Of a DNA stretch of 64,000 nt, positions 8,986 to 17,260 are shown one piece after another (position 1 is the stretch's first letter; every line of letters starts with the position of its first letter). The notes under the pieces are model-generated. The model saw nothing but the letters and a program-made list of their open reading frames with translations, ran no database searches and was not told the DNA's origin. Made by a program: the position numbers and the translations under genes. Source of the stretch: Amycolatopsis umgeniensis (lineage in GTDB: Bacteria > Actinomycetota > Actinomycetes > Mycobacteriales > Pseudonocardiaceae); the NCBI RefSeq assembly GCF_014205155.1, contig NZ_JACHMX010000001.1:6758001-6822000 (forward strand), read 5' to 3'.

Positions 8986-9423
8986 ATGACCAACCCTTAC
9001 GGCCAGCAGCAGCCCTACGGACAGCAGCCTGGCTACGGGCCCCCGTCCGGCGGCATGCCCGCTCCCTACGGCCAGCCCGCCCCGTACGGCCAGCCCGCTC
9101 CCTACGGAGCCCCGGGCGGTATGCCCGGCGGTGGCGGCGACATCAACGCCATCAAGGATTACAAGGGCTGGGCGATCGGCTGCATCTTCCTCTGCTGGAT
9201 CATCGCGATCTTCGCGATCATGAAGTCCAACGAGGTCAACACCTACAAGATGCAGGGCAACTACGCCGCCGCGGCGGACGCGTCGAGGTCCACGAAGACG
9301 ATGTGCATGATCGCGTCGATCATCGGCGGCCTCGGCTGTGTCGTCGGCATCGTCATCTTCATCTTCACGATCGTCGCGGCTTCGACGGCGACCTACAGCA
9401 CCTGTTACGGCAGCTACTGCTGA
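8986..9423 (+). CDS. CD225/dispanin-like protein with PYGQ repeats (copy 4)
   Basis: A 145-residue near-duplicate of the preceding gene. It has a shorter PYGQ arm (about 50 residues), then the same helix, loop and helix, but a different C-terminal tail ending in TCYGSYC with two cysteines. ACGAGGAAC lies 10 bases before the ATG. The repeats differ in number between the two copies, as expected for slippage or unequal exchange. It ends the membrane-protein block; a hairpin (9434-9478) follows. Confidence 0.82.
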   Translation: MTNPYGQQQPYGQQPGYGPPSGGMPAPYGQPAPYGQPAPYGAPGGMPGGGGDINAIKDYKGWAIGCIFLCWIIAIFAIMKSNEVNTYKMQGNYAAAADASRSTKTMCMIASIIGGLGCVVGIVIFIFTIVAASTATYSTCYGSYC

Positions 9424-9433
9424 TTTCGGGGCG

Positions 9434-9478
9434 CACCACCCCGATGTCGGTCCCGGGTGGGACGATGTCGGGGTGGTG
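9434..9478 (+). terminator. Two-tier hairpin covering the recO start codon
   Basis: Outer arms CACCACCCCGA (9434-9444) and TCGGGGTGGTG (9468-9478) pair perfectly over 11 bp. An inner GTCCC/GGGAC stem (9450-9454 with 9459-9463) has a 4-base loop. It starts 11 bases after the dispanin-like stop, so it may end that operon. Its 3' arm contains the probable recO GTG (9476-9478), so it could also hide that start codon. Both roles are inferred. Confidence 0.55.
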
Positions 9479-10234
9479 AACCTCTATCGCGACACCGGAG
9501 TGGTGTTGCGGACGCACAAGCTGGGTGAGGCCGACCGGATCATCACCCTGCTCACGCGGCGGCACGGCAAGGTCCGTGCGGTCGCGAAAGGCGTGCGTCG
9601 GACGTCATCGCGTTTCGGGGCCCGTCTCGAGCCGTTCGGGCACGTCGACGTCCAGTTCTACACCGGCCGCTCCCTCGACGTGATCACCCAGGTCGAGACG
9701 GTCGACGCCTTCGCGTTGCCACTGGTGGCCGATTACCAGCGCTACACCGCCGCGAGCGCCATCGCCGAGACGGCGGACCGGTTGTCCGCCGAAGAGGGCG
9801 AACCGGTGCTCAAGCTGTACATGCTCGTCGTCGGCGCCCTTCGAGCGCTCGCGGGCGGTGAACGGGACAGTTCCCTCGTCCTCGACGCCTTCTTCCTGCG
9901 GGCCATGGCATACGCGGGCTGGGCGCCCGCGATCACCGAATGCGCCCGGTGCGGTCTGCCCGGACCGCACAAGGCGTTCAGCGTGTCCGCCGGCGGCTCG
10001 ATGTGCCCGGATTGCCGGGTTCCCGGCTGTGTCCACCCCTCCCAAGAGGTGCTGACCCTGCTCGCGGCGCTCCTGCACGGCGAGTGGCCGGTGGCCGAAG
10101 CGGCGCAGCCGGTGCCGCGGCGGGACGCGTCCGGCCTGGTCGCGGCGCATCTTCAATGGCATCTGGAGCGGCAGTTGCGCTCACTTCCGCTGGTGGAGAG
10201 GCGTGCGCGGGAGGGCGCCACCGGAGCGCAGTAG
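9476..10234 (+). CDS. recO: DNA repair protein RecO
   Basis: A 252-residue recombination mediator that helps load RecA at gaps in the RecF pathway. The N-terminal OB-fold begins NLYRDTGVVLRTHKLGEADR. A Cys4 zinc module lies in the C-terminal half (CARCGLPG and CPDCRVPGC). I start at GTG 9476 because family N-termini begin about here; GTG 9473 is equally in frame. No clear Shine-Dalgarno is visible because the start lies in a hairpin arm. The recO-uppS order is conserved in actinobacteria. Confidence 0.93.
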   Translation: MNLYRDTGVVLRTHKLGEADRIITLLTRRHGKVRAVAKGVRRTSSRFGARLEPFGHVDVQFYTGRSLDVITQVETVDAFALPLVADYQRYTAASAIAETADRLSAEEGEPVLKLYMLVVGALRALAGGERDSSLVLDAFFLRAMAYAGWAPAITECARCGLPGPHKAFSVSAGGSMCPDCRVPGCVHPSQEVLTLLAALLHGEWPVAEAAQPVPRRDASGLVAAHLQWHLERQLRSLPLVERRAREGATGAQ

Positions 10235-10273
10235 GGTCGCAGGCACAGGTTCACTCGATCAGGAGGCTCGAAG

Positions 10274-11095
10274 GTGCTGCGCAGGGGACGCGAGAACAAG
10301 GCGTCACAATTCGAGCTTCGCGCGCCGGAGCCGCACGAGTCCGGTGCCCGGCCGCCGGAGATCCCCCAGGAACTCCTCCCGAAGCATGTGGCGCTGGTGA
10401 TGGACGGCAACGGCCGCTGGGCCAACCAGCGGGGCCTGCCGCGGATCGAGGGCCACAAACGCGGTGAAGCGGTGATGATCGACGTCGCCAGCGGTGCCGT
10501 GGAGCTGGGCGTCAAATGGCTCTCGGTGTACGCGTTCTCCACCGAGAACTGGAAGCGGAGCCCGGAAGAGGTCCGCTTCCTGATGGGCTTCAACCGCGAC
10601 ACCATCCGCCGCCAGGTCGACTACCTCGGCTCGATCGGCGTCCGCATCCGCTGGGCGGGCCGCCGTCCGAAGCTGTGGGCGAGCGTCATCAAGGAACTGC
10701 AGGTCGCCGAGGAAAAGACCAAGAACAACACGGCGCTGAACATGACCATGTGCGTCAACTACGGCGGCCGTGCCGAACTGGCCGACGCGATGCGCCGGAT
10801 CGCCCAGGACGTCGCCGACGGGAAGCTGAACCCGGACAAGGTCACCGAGAAGACCATCGGGAAGTACCTGTACCAGCCCGACATGCCGGACGTGGACCTG
10901 TTCCTGCGGCCGTCGGGGGAGCAGCGGACGTCGAACTTCCTGCTCTGGCAGTCGGCCTATGCCGAGATGGTCTACCAGGACACACTCTTCCCGGACTTCG
11001 ACCGCACCCACCTGTGGCGGGCGTGCCTCGAGTTCGCGAAACGGGACCGCCGCTTCGGCGGGGCCATCGACAAGGCTTCGGAAGGAACTTCATGA
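10274..11095 (+). CDS. uppS: Cis-isoprenyl (polyprenyl) diphosphate synthase UppS
   Basis: A 273-residue cytoplasmic cis-prenyltransferase that builds the C50-C55 polyprenyl diphosphate carrier for peptidoglycan and arabinogalactan. DGNGRWA places the catalytic Asp at residue 44. Other conserved blocks are VYAFSTENW, the [13 protein letters not shown] segment and YAEM. GTG 10274 has an ideal AGGAGG at 10261-10266. Homologous mycobacterial enzymes beside recO make decaprenyl diphosphate, so that product is likely but not proven. Its stop overlaps the next ATG (ATGA). Confidence 0.95.
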   Translation: MLRRGRENKASQFELRAPEPHESGARPPEIPQELLPKHVALVMDGNGRWANQRGLPRIEGHKRGEAVMIDVASGAVELGVKWLSVYAFSTENWKRSPEEVRFLMGFNRDTIRRQVDYLGSIGVRIRWAGRRPKLWASVIKELQVAEEKTKNNTALNMTMCVNYGGRAELADAMRRIAQDVADGKLNPDKVTEKTIGKYLYQPDMPDVDLFLRPSGEQRTSNFLLWQSAYAEMVYQDTLFPDFDRTHLWRACLEFAKRDRRFGGAIDKASEGTS

Positions 11096-11514
11096 CGACC
11101 GAAGCGGCGGACACGGCGGCTTTGCTCACCGCCGCACGAGAAGCCCTCGAGCGCTATCTCGAAGTCCACGTCGACGACGACGGCGCGCTGACCTTCTCGC
11201 ACGCGGACGTCCCGTGTGTCATCCAGGCGACCCGGCTGGCCGAAGGACTGACGGTGCTGAGCCTGACCTGCGTGGTCGCCTGGGATCTGCCGGACGACCC
11301 GGCGATCGCGGCCTCGGCGGCGGAACGCGCCGGGCAGGGGCTGTTCGGGACGCTCGGGGTCGTGCGTTCGGAGAAGGGGCTCGACATCACGCTGAGGTAC
11401 GCGTTCCCGGCCGAGGGCATGGACTCCTCGCCGCTCGGGACGCTGCTCATGCTGGTCATCTCGACCGCTTCGCAGCTGCGCACCGATCTGCTGGGCACCG
11501 CTCCCGGGGAGTGA
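11092..11514 (+). CDS. YbjN-like small protein
   Basis: A 140-residue cytoplasmic acidic protein translationally coupled to uppS. The layout (helix, then [34 protein letters not shown], and a C-terminal helical segment around [20 protein letters not shown]) resembles the YbjN/type III chaperone-like alpha-beta fold common in actinobacteria. No catalytic motif is seen. Assignment rests on overall pattern only, so function is unknown. Confidence 0.7.
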   Translation: MTTEAADTAALLTAAREALERYLEVHVDDDGALTFSHADVPCVIQATRLAEGLTVLSLTCVVAWDLPDDPAIAASAAERAGQGLFGTLGVVRSEKGLDITLRYAFPAEGMDSSPLGTLLMLVISTASQLRTDLLGTAPGE

Positions 11515-11551
11515 CCGCCGGGACACAGGGTCACCTGGCATCATCTCGCGC

Positions 11552-12568
11552 ATGGAAACCATTTCCAGGAGCGCCCCGGAGAAGAAGCCGGCCCGGCGGT
11601 TCAAGATCACCTCGATCGAGGTGCTCTGCGCGATCCTGCTGATCGCGATCCTCGGGCAGAGCTGGCTCCAGCAGGTGTTCGACGTGCCCGCGCTGCGGAC
11701 CGGCTCGACGGTGTTCGTCGCCGTCTGCGTGCAGGCTTTGCCGTTTCTGGTGCTCGGGGTGCTGATCAGCGGCGCGATCGCGGCGTTCGTCCCCGCGCGG
11801 GTGCTGGAGAAGGTGCTCCCTCGCCGGGCCGGTGCGGCGGTGGGCGTCGCGGGGCTGGCCGGGGTCGCCCTGCCGGGCTGTGAATGCGCGTCCGTGCCGG
11901 TCGCGCGACGGCTGATGGGCCAGGGTGTCGCGCCCGCGGCCGCGCTGACGTTCCTGCTGGCCGCTCCCGCGGTGAACCCGGTGGTGCTGGTCGCCACGGC
12001 GGTGGCGTTCCCCGGGAATCCGGAGATGGTGTTCGCCCGGTTCGCCGGTTCGCTCGCCACCGCGATGGTGATGGGCTGGTTGTGGGCGAAGTGGGGCAAG
12101 CTCGACTGGATCGCCGAGCGGGCGCTGCGGCGGCTGCCGGAGGTCCGGCACGGCTCGCGGTGGAAGACCTTCGCCGAGACCGCACGGGGCGATCTGGTCG
12201 AGGCGGGCGGTTTCCTCGTACTCGGCGCGATGATCGCGGCCACGATGAACGTGCTGGTGCCCGCCAAGTGGTTCGGGGTGCTGGGGGAGCAGATCGTGCT
12301 CGGGGTGCTGGTGATGGCCGTGCTCGCCGTCGTCCTGGCGCTGTGCAGTGAGGCCGACGCCTTCGTCGCCGCGTCGCTGACCGCGATGCCGCTGCTGCCG
12401 AAACTGGTCTTCCTCGTGGTCGGGCCCGCGATCGACGTGAAACTGTTCGCCCTGCAGACGGGCACCTTCGGCAAATCCTTCGCGCTGCGGTTCGCGCCGG
12501 TGACGTTCGTCGTCGCGCTGTCGTGCGCCGTGATTTCGGGCGTGCTCATCCTCGGAGGTGGCGCGTGA
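11552..12568 (+). CDS. DUF318/UPF0718 permease (YcgR-like), probable metal-related transporter
   Basis: A 338-residue permease with about eight transmembrane helices and the family motif PGCECASVPVARRL around residue 110, plus LLAAPAVNPVVL. A charged cytosolic loop lies in the middle. Members are usually paired with a TIGR03943 protein; in Bacillus the ycgR-ycgQ pair is under zinc-responsive Zur control. The same pair occurs here, converging on smtB-zur, which supports zinc or metallo-cofactor handling. The stop overlaps the partner's GTG (GTGA). Substrate is not established. Confidence 0.82.
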   Translation: METISRSAPEKKPARRFKITSIEVLCAILLIAILGQSWLQQVFDVPALRTGSTVFVAVCVQALPFLVLGVLISGAIAAFVPARVLEKVLPRRAGAAVGVAGLAGVALPGCECASVPVARRLMGQGVAPAAALTFLLAAPAVNPVVLVATAVAFPGNPEMVFARFAGSLATAMVMGWLWAKWGKLDWIAERALRRLPEVRHGSRWKTFAETARGDLVEAGGFLVLGAMIAATMNVLVPAKWFGVLGEQIVLGVLVMAVLAVVLALCSEADAFVAASLTAMPLLPKLVFLVVGPAIDVKLFALQTGTFGKSFALRFAPVTFVVALSCAVISGVLILGGGA

Positions 12569-13290
12569 AACGCGAGACCCAGAACATCCTGCTGATCCTG
12601 CTCGGCGGGGCACTGCTCAAGATCACGATCAACGGCGACTACCTGCGCTACGTCAAACCCGCGCAGCAGCCGTGGATCATCGCGGGCGGCGCGGTGATGG
12701 TCGCGCTGGGCGCGGTCGCGATCGTCCGCGACCTGCTGGCCGCGCGGGCCGCCGCCGTCGCTTCCGGGGACGTCCACGCGCACGACCACAACACCCGATC
12801 CGCCTGGCTGCTGATGGTGCCGGTGCTGGCCGTCTTCCTGGTCGCGCCGCCCGCGCTGGGTGCCGACTCGGTGACCAGGACCGAGGCCAGGGCGCCGCAG
12901 AGCGCGTCGGCGAGCAACGCGGCCGCCTTCCCGCCCCTGCCCGCCGGCGACGTGGTGCCGCTGGAGGTCAACGACTTCGTCAGCCGCGCGGGCTGGGACA
13001 AGAGCGGCACGCTGAACGGGCGCACAGTGCGGCTTTCGGGGTTCGTCGTGCACAACGAGGGCAACACGATGCTGGCCAGGATGGTCATCGGCTGCTGTGC
13101 GGCCGACGCCTTCCCGATCACCGTGCGGCTGGTGGGCGACGGGGTTTCGGCGTTCGGCGACGACACCTGGCTGGAGGTGACCGGGACGGTCGTGCCGGGT
13201 ACCGCGGTGCGGGAGAACAGCTACATGCCGGACTTCACGCTCACTTCGGTGAAGCAGGTTCCGGCGCCGAAGGACCCTTACGAGTACTGA
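12565..13290 (+). CDS. TIGR03943 family membrane protein (YcgQ-like partner)
   Basis: A 241-residue protein with two N-terminal transmembrane helices (about 5-20 and 32-50), a His-rich loop (VHAHDHN near residue 75), another hydrophobic helix at about 85-100 and a C-terminal extracytoplasmic domain. That domain includes LSGFVVHNEGNTMLARMVIG followed by CCAADAFPITVRL, the conserved Cys-Cys core of the family. GTG 12565 overlaps the permease stop, so the two are made as a pair. Histidines and paired cysteines would suit metal binding, but this is inference. Confidence 0.82.
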   Translation: MKRETQNILLILLGGALLKITINGDYLRYVKPAQQPWIIAGGAVMVALGAVAIVRDLLAARAAAVASGDVHAHDHNTRSAWLLMVPVLAVFLVAPPALGADSVTRTEARAPQSASASNAAAFPPLPAGDVVPLEVNDFVSRAGWDKSGTLNGRTVRLSGFVVHNEGNTMLARMVIGCCAADAFPITVRLVGDGVSAFGDDTWLEVTGTVVPGTAVRENSYMPDFTLTSVKQVPAPKDPYEY

Positions 13291-13318
13291 GGGCGCTCGA
13301 TGGTCGCGGGACCGGTCC

Positions 13319-13655
13319 GTGAAGGCCTCCTTGCCTACCCTGAAGGTAGTGAAGGAGGCCTTCACTACCTTCGTCTGACTTGCGTGAGGACGGTGGTTGC
13401 GCGGGTCCATCCGGTCGCGGACCGGTGGCAGGCAACCCGAGTGGGGAGGATTTGGGACGTTGAACGTCCCAAATCCTCCCCACTCGACCGCGCCGGCATC
13501 CAGCACAGGGGATGGGGGGCGCTCAGTGCCCAGATCCCTGAGCGACGGGACCGAGCGTGAAGGATTTGGGACGTTGAGTGTCCCAAATCCTTCACGCTCG
13601 ACCGCCGGCCACGCCAGTGGGCAAGCAAATCGGGGGTCGCCAAGGAGGCCTTCAC
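13319..13655 (+). repeat. Dispersed composite repeat with inverted ends, copy 1 (two palindromic modules)
   Basis: The 337-base element begins GTGAAGGCCTCCTTG (13319-13333) and ends CAAGGAGGCCTTCAC (13641-13655), a perfect 15-bp terminal inverted repeat. The left end folds on itself via AAGGAGGCCTTCAC near 13351-13365. Inside is a perfect 49-base palindrome at 13438-13486 (24-bp arms, single central G) and a second related palindrome at 13552-13600. The 55 bases at its right end are identical to copy 2, and its left 119 bases differ from copy 2 at only about four positions. The extra 114 bases relative to copy 2 are the second palindrome module. No target-site duplication or coding capacity is seen. 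It lies between two convergent genes. Confidence 0.85.
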
Positions 13656-13687
13656 GTACTCAAGAGAATGGCGCCTCGGTACCGACG

Positions 13688-14101
13688 TCAGTGATTCGAG
13701 CAGGTTCCGACTATCTCCACGGTGTGGCTGATGTCGGAGAAGCCGTGCTCCGAAGCGATCTTCTCGGCCCAGCGTTCGACGGCCGGCCCCTCGACCTCGA
13801 CGGTGCTGCCGCACAGACGGCACACCAGGTGATGGTGGTGGTGCGACGAGCAGCGCCGGTAGATGGCCTCGCCGGTATCGGTGCGCAGGACGTCGATCTC
13901 GCCGGCCTCCGACAGCGACTGCAGCGTCCGGTATACCGTGGTGAGGCCGATGCCGTCGCCGCGTTTGCGCAGCTCGTCGTGCAGTTCCTGGGCGGAACGG
14001 AAGTCGTCGATCGCCTTGAGCAGCTCGACCACGGCGGCCCGCTGTTTGGTCGACCGGCGTCCCGGCACCGGCGCGGAACTGTTGGCCGTCGTCGGACTCA
14101 T
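13688..14101 (-). CDS. zur: Fur-family zinc uptake regulator Zur
   Basis: A 137-residue Fur-family repressor. The N-terminal winged helix includes TTVYRTLQSLSEAGEIDVLR; the C-terminal metal/dimer domain has HHHHHLVCRLCG and a terminal GTCSNH, giving a CxxC structural zinc site plus His ligands. Synteny with an ArsR/SmtB gene immediately upstream matches the mycobacterial smtB-furB(zur) operon, which supports zinc rather than iron sensing. I favour ATG 14101, about 10 bases after AGGAGG; GTG 14107, overlapping the smtB stop, is the alternative. Targets probably include zinc uptake genes elsewhere. Confidence 0.88.
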   Translation of the reverse strand: MSPTTANSSAPVPGRRSTKQRAAVVELLKAIDDFRSAQELHDELRKRGDGIGLTTVYRTLQSLSEAGEIDVLRTDTGEAIYRRCSSHHHHHLVCRLCGSTVEVEGPAVERWAEKIASEHGFSDISHTVEIVGTCSNH

Positions 14102-14103
14102 GC

Positions 14104-14487
14104 TCACTTCCCCTCCTGAACGTGGGCTACGGCGTCCACCACGATATGCGCAAGGTGATCGTCGACCAGTCGGTACACCACCTCACGGCCGCGTCGCTCA
14201 CCCTGTACGACACCCGCCGTCTTGAGCACCCGCAGGTGCTGGCTGATCAGCGGCTGCGCCACATCGAGCGTGTCAACAAGTTCGTGCACGCACCTGTCCG
14301 CGTTACGCAGTTGCAGGACGATCGCGATACGCACGGGTGCTGCGAGCGCCCTGAGCAGGTCGCCGGCGTCCGCGAGGACGGCGGCCGAGGCCGACGTCGC
14401 GGGCTCGGCGGGGGGACGGGCCGTCGAATGCGGACCGGGGTCTTCCGTGAAGCCCGGGGCGGCGGAGTCCGGGGTCACCGTAGCCAT
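14104..14487 (-). CDS. ArsR/SmtB-family metal-responsive repressor
   Basis: A 127-residue winged-helix repressor strongly resembling mycobacterial SmtB. The core LLRALAAPVRIAIVLQLRNA leads to DRCVHELVDTLDVAQPLISQ and HLRVLKTAGVV (HTH). The C-terminal DDHLAHIVVDAVAH is the alpha5 metal site with D and H ligands. I choose ATG 14487 because GGAGG sits 5 bases before it; upstream in-frame ATGs at 14499-14523 exist. It is first in the operon with zur and in M. tuberculosis represses that operon in low zinc. Confidence 0.9.
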   Translation of the reverse strand: MATVTPDSAAPGFTEDPGPHSTARPPAEPATSASAAVLADAGDLLRALAAPVRIAIVLQLRNADRCVHELVDTLDVAQPLISQHLRVLKTAGVVQGERRGREVVYRLVDDHLAHIVVDAVAHVQEGK

Positions 14488-14710
14488 TGCCGCCTCCATG
14501 TCCATCATGATTTCCGAAGTCATTGCCAGTAACAGTCCAGCCCATCTTAGTGTTCCCGCCACCGGTGGTCTGTTCGCCGACCGGGCGACCACTTGGCGGC
14601 TACGTTACTGCTCCATTCGGGTGACTTAGCAAAGAAATGACCATTCCACTTCGCATGTGGTCGCTAACGGTGCAAGGTTGTCGCGAGGGTCTGAGAGGCA
14701 GTGGGGAGAC

Positions 14711-15778
14711 ATGACTCGTTTCGTGACGAAGCTGGCCGCCGCGACGGCGGCCTTCGCTTTGGCGTCGGTTCCGGGGCTCGCCTCGGCGCAGACGACGCAG
14801 GCCGTCGATGAGAAGACCGGCCCCGTGTCGTTCGCGAACGTGGCGTCGGTGCGCATCGGGGACTCGGGATCGCTGATCACGGAGACGCAGCGGTCACCGC
14901 TGACGCCCGGCCAGTCGAAACTCTCCCCGGATCGCACCGTCGTCCCCCTCAACGACGGCGAGCGGAACACCTTCGGCAAGAAGTGGGACATCAACCTGGG
15001 CCGCTACGGGACGCAGAGCCCGTATCCGGCCGGTATCGCCAGCCGCGACCACAACGTGCTCGCCGCCCTCCAGCAGACCACGGTCCCGACAGCGGTCGCG
15101 GAGAGCAACTACGCCCTGATCGACAACGGGAACGGCGGTGCGAAGCCCGCCGACAACACCGTGCTCGTGCTCGAAGGCGCGAAAAGCGCCGTCGACTGCG
15201 GTTCGCCCGGCAAGGCGACGTCGTCGACGAGCGTGGGCAAGATCTGGGTGCGCGACAACGGCACGCTGAGGCAGGCCGGTGCTTCGGGCGTCGACGTCAA
15301 GGGGCTCAAGCTCGGCCCGCCGTCGGTCGTCGACAACGAGAACATCAGCAAGGACAGGACCACCTCCGACCTGGTCGTGTCCCGGGTGACCGCGTTCGAC
15401 CAGTTGATCCGGCAGAGCGGCTGGCGCAACGGCGACGTGACCGCGGTGGCCGGCTGGAAACTGGACATCGTCACGCACGTGCGTGACGCGGCGGGCAAGG
15501 ATCTGCGCGAGGCCCGTACGTCGATCGTGCTCGGCGGCGTGAGCTGCGCGATCCCGAAGAACTTCGTGGCGAAGCCCGCCGGCGGGACCGGCCCGGGCGC
15601 GGCGCCCGAGCAGCCCGCGGTGCCGGGGACGGTGCCCGCGGGCGGTATCCCGCCGCAGGCCGCCGACTCGACTCGGACCGTGGTCGGCCTCGGGCTGCTG
15701 GGCGGCGGGATCCTGATCGGCGCCGCGGCCATGCTGGTCCACCGTCGCCGCAAACCCGTTCCCGTGCGGGAGAAGTAG
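14711..15778 (+). CDS. Secreted, C-terminally membrane-anchored surface protein next to class F sortases
   Basis: A 355-residue protein. Residues 1-29 are a signal peptide ending ASAQ. The body (about 30-285) has no recognised domain, one cysteine pair (C in VDCGS and SCAIPK) and conserved SYAL/DNGN segments. A Pro/Gly linker follows, then one transmembrane helix (about 320-342) and a basic tail HRRRKPVPVREK. This resembles a sortase substrate layout, but no LPxTG-type motif is present. ATG 14711 has GTGGGGAG before it. The adjacent sortase genes suggest a shared surface-anchoring system. Confidence 0.7.
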   Translation: MTRFVTKLAAATAAFALASVPGLASAQTTQAVDEKTGPVSFANVASVRIGDSGSLITETQRSPLTPGQSKLSPDRTVVPLNDGERNTFGKKWDINLGRYGTQSPYPAGIASRDHNVLAALQQTTVPTAVAESNYALIDNGNGGAKPADNTVLVLEGAKSAVDCGSPGKATSSTSVGKIWVRDNGTLRQAGASGVDVKGLKLGPPSVVDNENISKDRTTSDLVVSRVTAFDQLIRQSGWRNGDVTAVAGWKLDIVTHVRDAAGKDLREARTSIVLGGVSCAIPKNFVAKPAGGTGPGAAPEQPAVPGTVPAGGIPPQAADSTRTVVGLGLLGGGILIGAAAMLVHRRRKPVPVREK

Positions 15779-15785
15779 CGGCCCC

Positions 15786-16415
15786 GTGCGGAACTGGCTG
15801 GCGGGGTTCTCCGCCGTCGTCTCCGCGCTCGCCATCTCAGCGGGCGTGATCGTGCTGACCTGGATCCCGCCGGAACAGGCGGTCCCGTTCGCGGAGCCCG
15901 CCGTCATGCCGGGGGAAGACGGCGCTCCCCTGGCGCTGCCCGCCGACAGTTCGAAGCGCGGGCAGAAGCCCGGCACGATCCGCTTGCCCGAAGGCGGTTC
16001 GGCGAAGCTCGTCCGCTCCGAGGTCAACTCCGACGGTGTCCTCCCGATCCCGCGTGGACTCGGCGACGCGGCGTGGTGGGGCGCCCGGCTCGGCGCCGAA
16101 GCCGGCACGGCCCTCATCTCCGGGCACGTCAACTGGGGCGGCGCCAAAGGGCCGTTCGACGAGCTGTGGCGGATGCGGGACGGCCAGGAGGTGGCCGTCA
16201 GCGACGCCGCGGGCGGGATCTGGGTCTACCGCGTGCGCGAGGTCGTCACCGTGCACAAGAACGACCTGCCCGCGCAGGCGGCGAAGCTGTTCACCCAGAG
16301 CGGGCCGCACCGGCTGGTCCTGGTCACCTGCGGCGGCGACTACCTCGGCGGGACGGACGGCTACCGGGACAACCGGGTCGTCGTCGCGACTCCCGTCTCC
16401 GGGCCGCCCGCCTGA
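15786..16415 (+). CDS. Class F sortase (first of a tandem pair)
   Basis: A 209-residue membrane-anchored transpeptidase. An N-terminal signal anchor (about 5-27) is followed by the sortase barrel. The catalytic residues are visible: His in ISGHVNWGG, Cys in LVLVTCGGDY and Arg in GYRDNRVV. The PG-IRLPEGGSAKLVR start is typical of class F. The gene begins with GTG 15786, 8 bases after the surface-protein stop, with no strong Shine-Dalgarno, so coupled translation is likely. Class F enzymes in actinobacteria process surface proteins, often with non-LPxTG signals. Confidence 0.88.
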   Translation: MRNWLAGFSAVVSALAISAGVIVLTWIPPEQAVPFAEPAVMPGEDGAPLALPADSSKRGQKPGTIRLPEGGSAKLVRSEVNSDGVLPIPRGLGDAAWWGARLGAEAGTALISGHVNWGGAKGPFDELWRMRDGQEVAVSDAAGGIWVYRVREVVTVHKNDLPAQAAKLFTQSGPHRLVLVTCGGDYLGGTDGYRDNRVVVATPVSGPPA

Positions 16416-16502
16416 AGTCGGTGCAACCCACCTCGGCTCGCGACGCGTGTCTAGCGACACCGGCCGCTCCGGCGGCTTGACGCGAGCAAGGAGTAATACC
16501 CG

Positions 16503-17168
16503 ATGGTGGGACAGTTCGACGACAGCCCGGCGAGCGAGGAGCAGCCGAAGAAGCGCTCCAAGCTGGGGGTGATCCTCGCCGTCGCCGCGATCTTCGTGGT
16601 GGCGGCCGTGGCCGCGGTGCTGGTGTTCACCGCAAAGAGTGACCCGGTGGTCGCCGCGGCCGCTCAGGACCAGGCGAACACGTCCGCGGTACAGACGGCC
16701 GAAGTCCCGGCCGACACCGGCCAGGCGCCCGGCACGGTCAAACTGCCCGGCGGCGGCACGGCGAAACTGATCCGCAAGGAACTGACCGCCGACGGGACCC
16801 TCCCCATCCCCGAGGGTCTCGACGAAGCCACCTGGTGGGGCGCGAAACTGGGCGCGGACCAGGGCGCTTCCCTGCTTTCCGGGCATGTGAACTGGAAGGG
16901 CAAGAAGGGCCCGTTCGACGAGTTGTGGCGGCTCAAGACCGGGCAGGAGGTCTCGCTCGTCGACACCGACGGCGGCAAGTGGGTCTACAAGATCGGCGAG
17001 GTCGTCACCGTGCACAAGACGAAGCTGGCCGACCAGGCGGAGAAGCTGTTCGGACCGGACGGGCCGCACCGGCTGGTGCTGGTCACGTGTGGTGGCGAGT
17101 ACGTCGGCGGGACCGACGGCTACGAGGACAACCGCATCGTCACCGCCTCGTTGGTCAGCAAGCCCTGA
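16503..17168 (+). CDS. Class F sortase (second of a tandem pair)
   Basis: A 221-residue paralogue of the preceding sortase. It has a basic cytosolic start (KKRSKLG), a transmembrane anchor (about 22-45), a linker and the sortase domain. The active-site set is LSGHVNWKG (His), LVTCGGEY (Cys) and GYEDNRIV (Arg). The domain is about 60% similar to its neighbour, so the pair arose by duplication. AAGGAG lies 9 bases before ATG 16503. Keeping two sortases beside one candidate substrate suggests divided specificity, but this is inference. Confidence 0.88.
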   Translation: MVGQFDDSPASEEQPKKRSKLGVILAVAAIFVVAAVAAVLVFTAKSDPVVAAAAQDQANTSAVQTAEVPADTGQAPGTVKLPGGGTAKLIRKELTADGTLPIPEGLDEATWWGAKLGADQGASLLSGHVNWKGKKGPFDELWRLKTGQEVSLVDTDGGKWVYKIGEVVTVHKTKLADQAEKLFGPDGPHRLVLVTCGGEYVGGTDGYEDNRIVTASLVSKP

Positions 17169-17260
17169 GCCGTTCCAACCTCGCCGGAGGTCGTGCGGGG
17201 TCCTCCGGTTAGGCTTGTCGTTCCAAGTCCTAACCGTCCCCGCATGCTTCGGAGCGTGGA

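Noticed and set aside
7276..9120. CRISPR-like repeats
   Set aside because: The repeated units are in-frame codons for PFGQQ/PYGQ of proteins, irregular in spacing and without spacers.
10972..13506. An 844-codon open frame on the minus strand
   Set aside because: It runs antisense to uppS, the YbjN-like gene and the DUF318/TIGR03943 pair, all well supported. Composition is Arg/Ala/Gly/His-rich with no domain, as expected in high-GC shadows.
17169..17260. Glycine riboswitch or T-box before glyS
   Set aside because: The leader is only 92 bases and shows no specifier hairpin or aptamer-like pattern.
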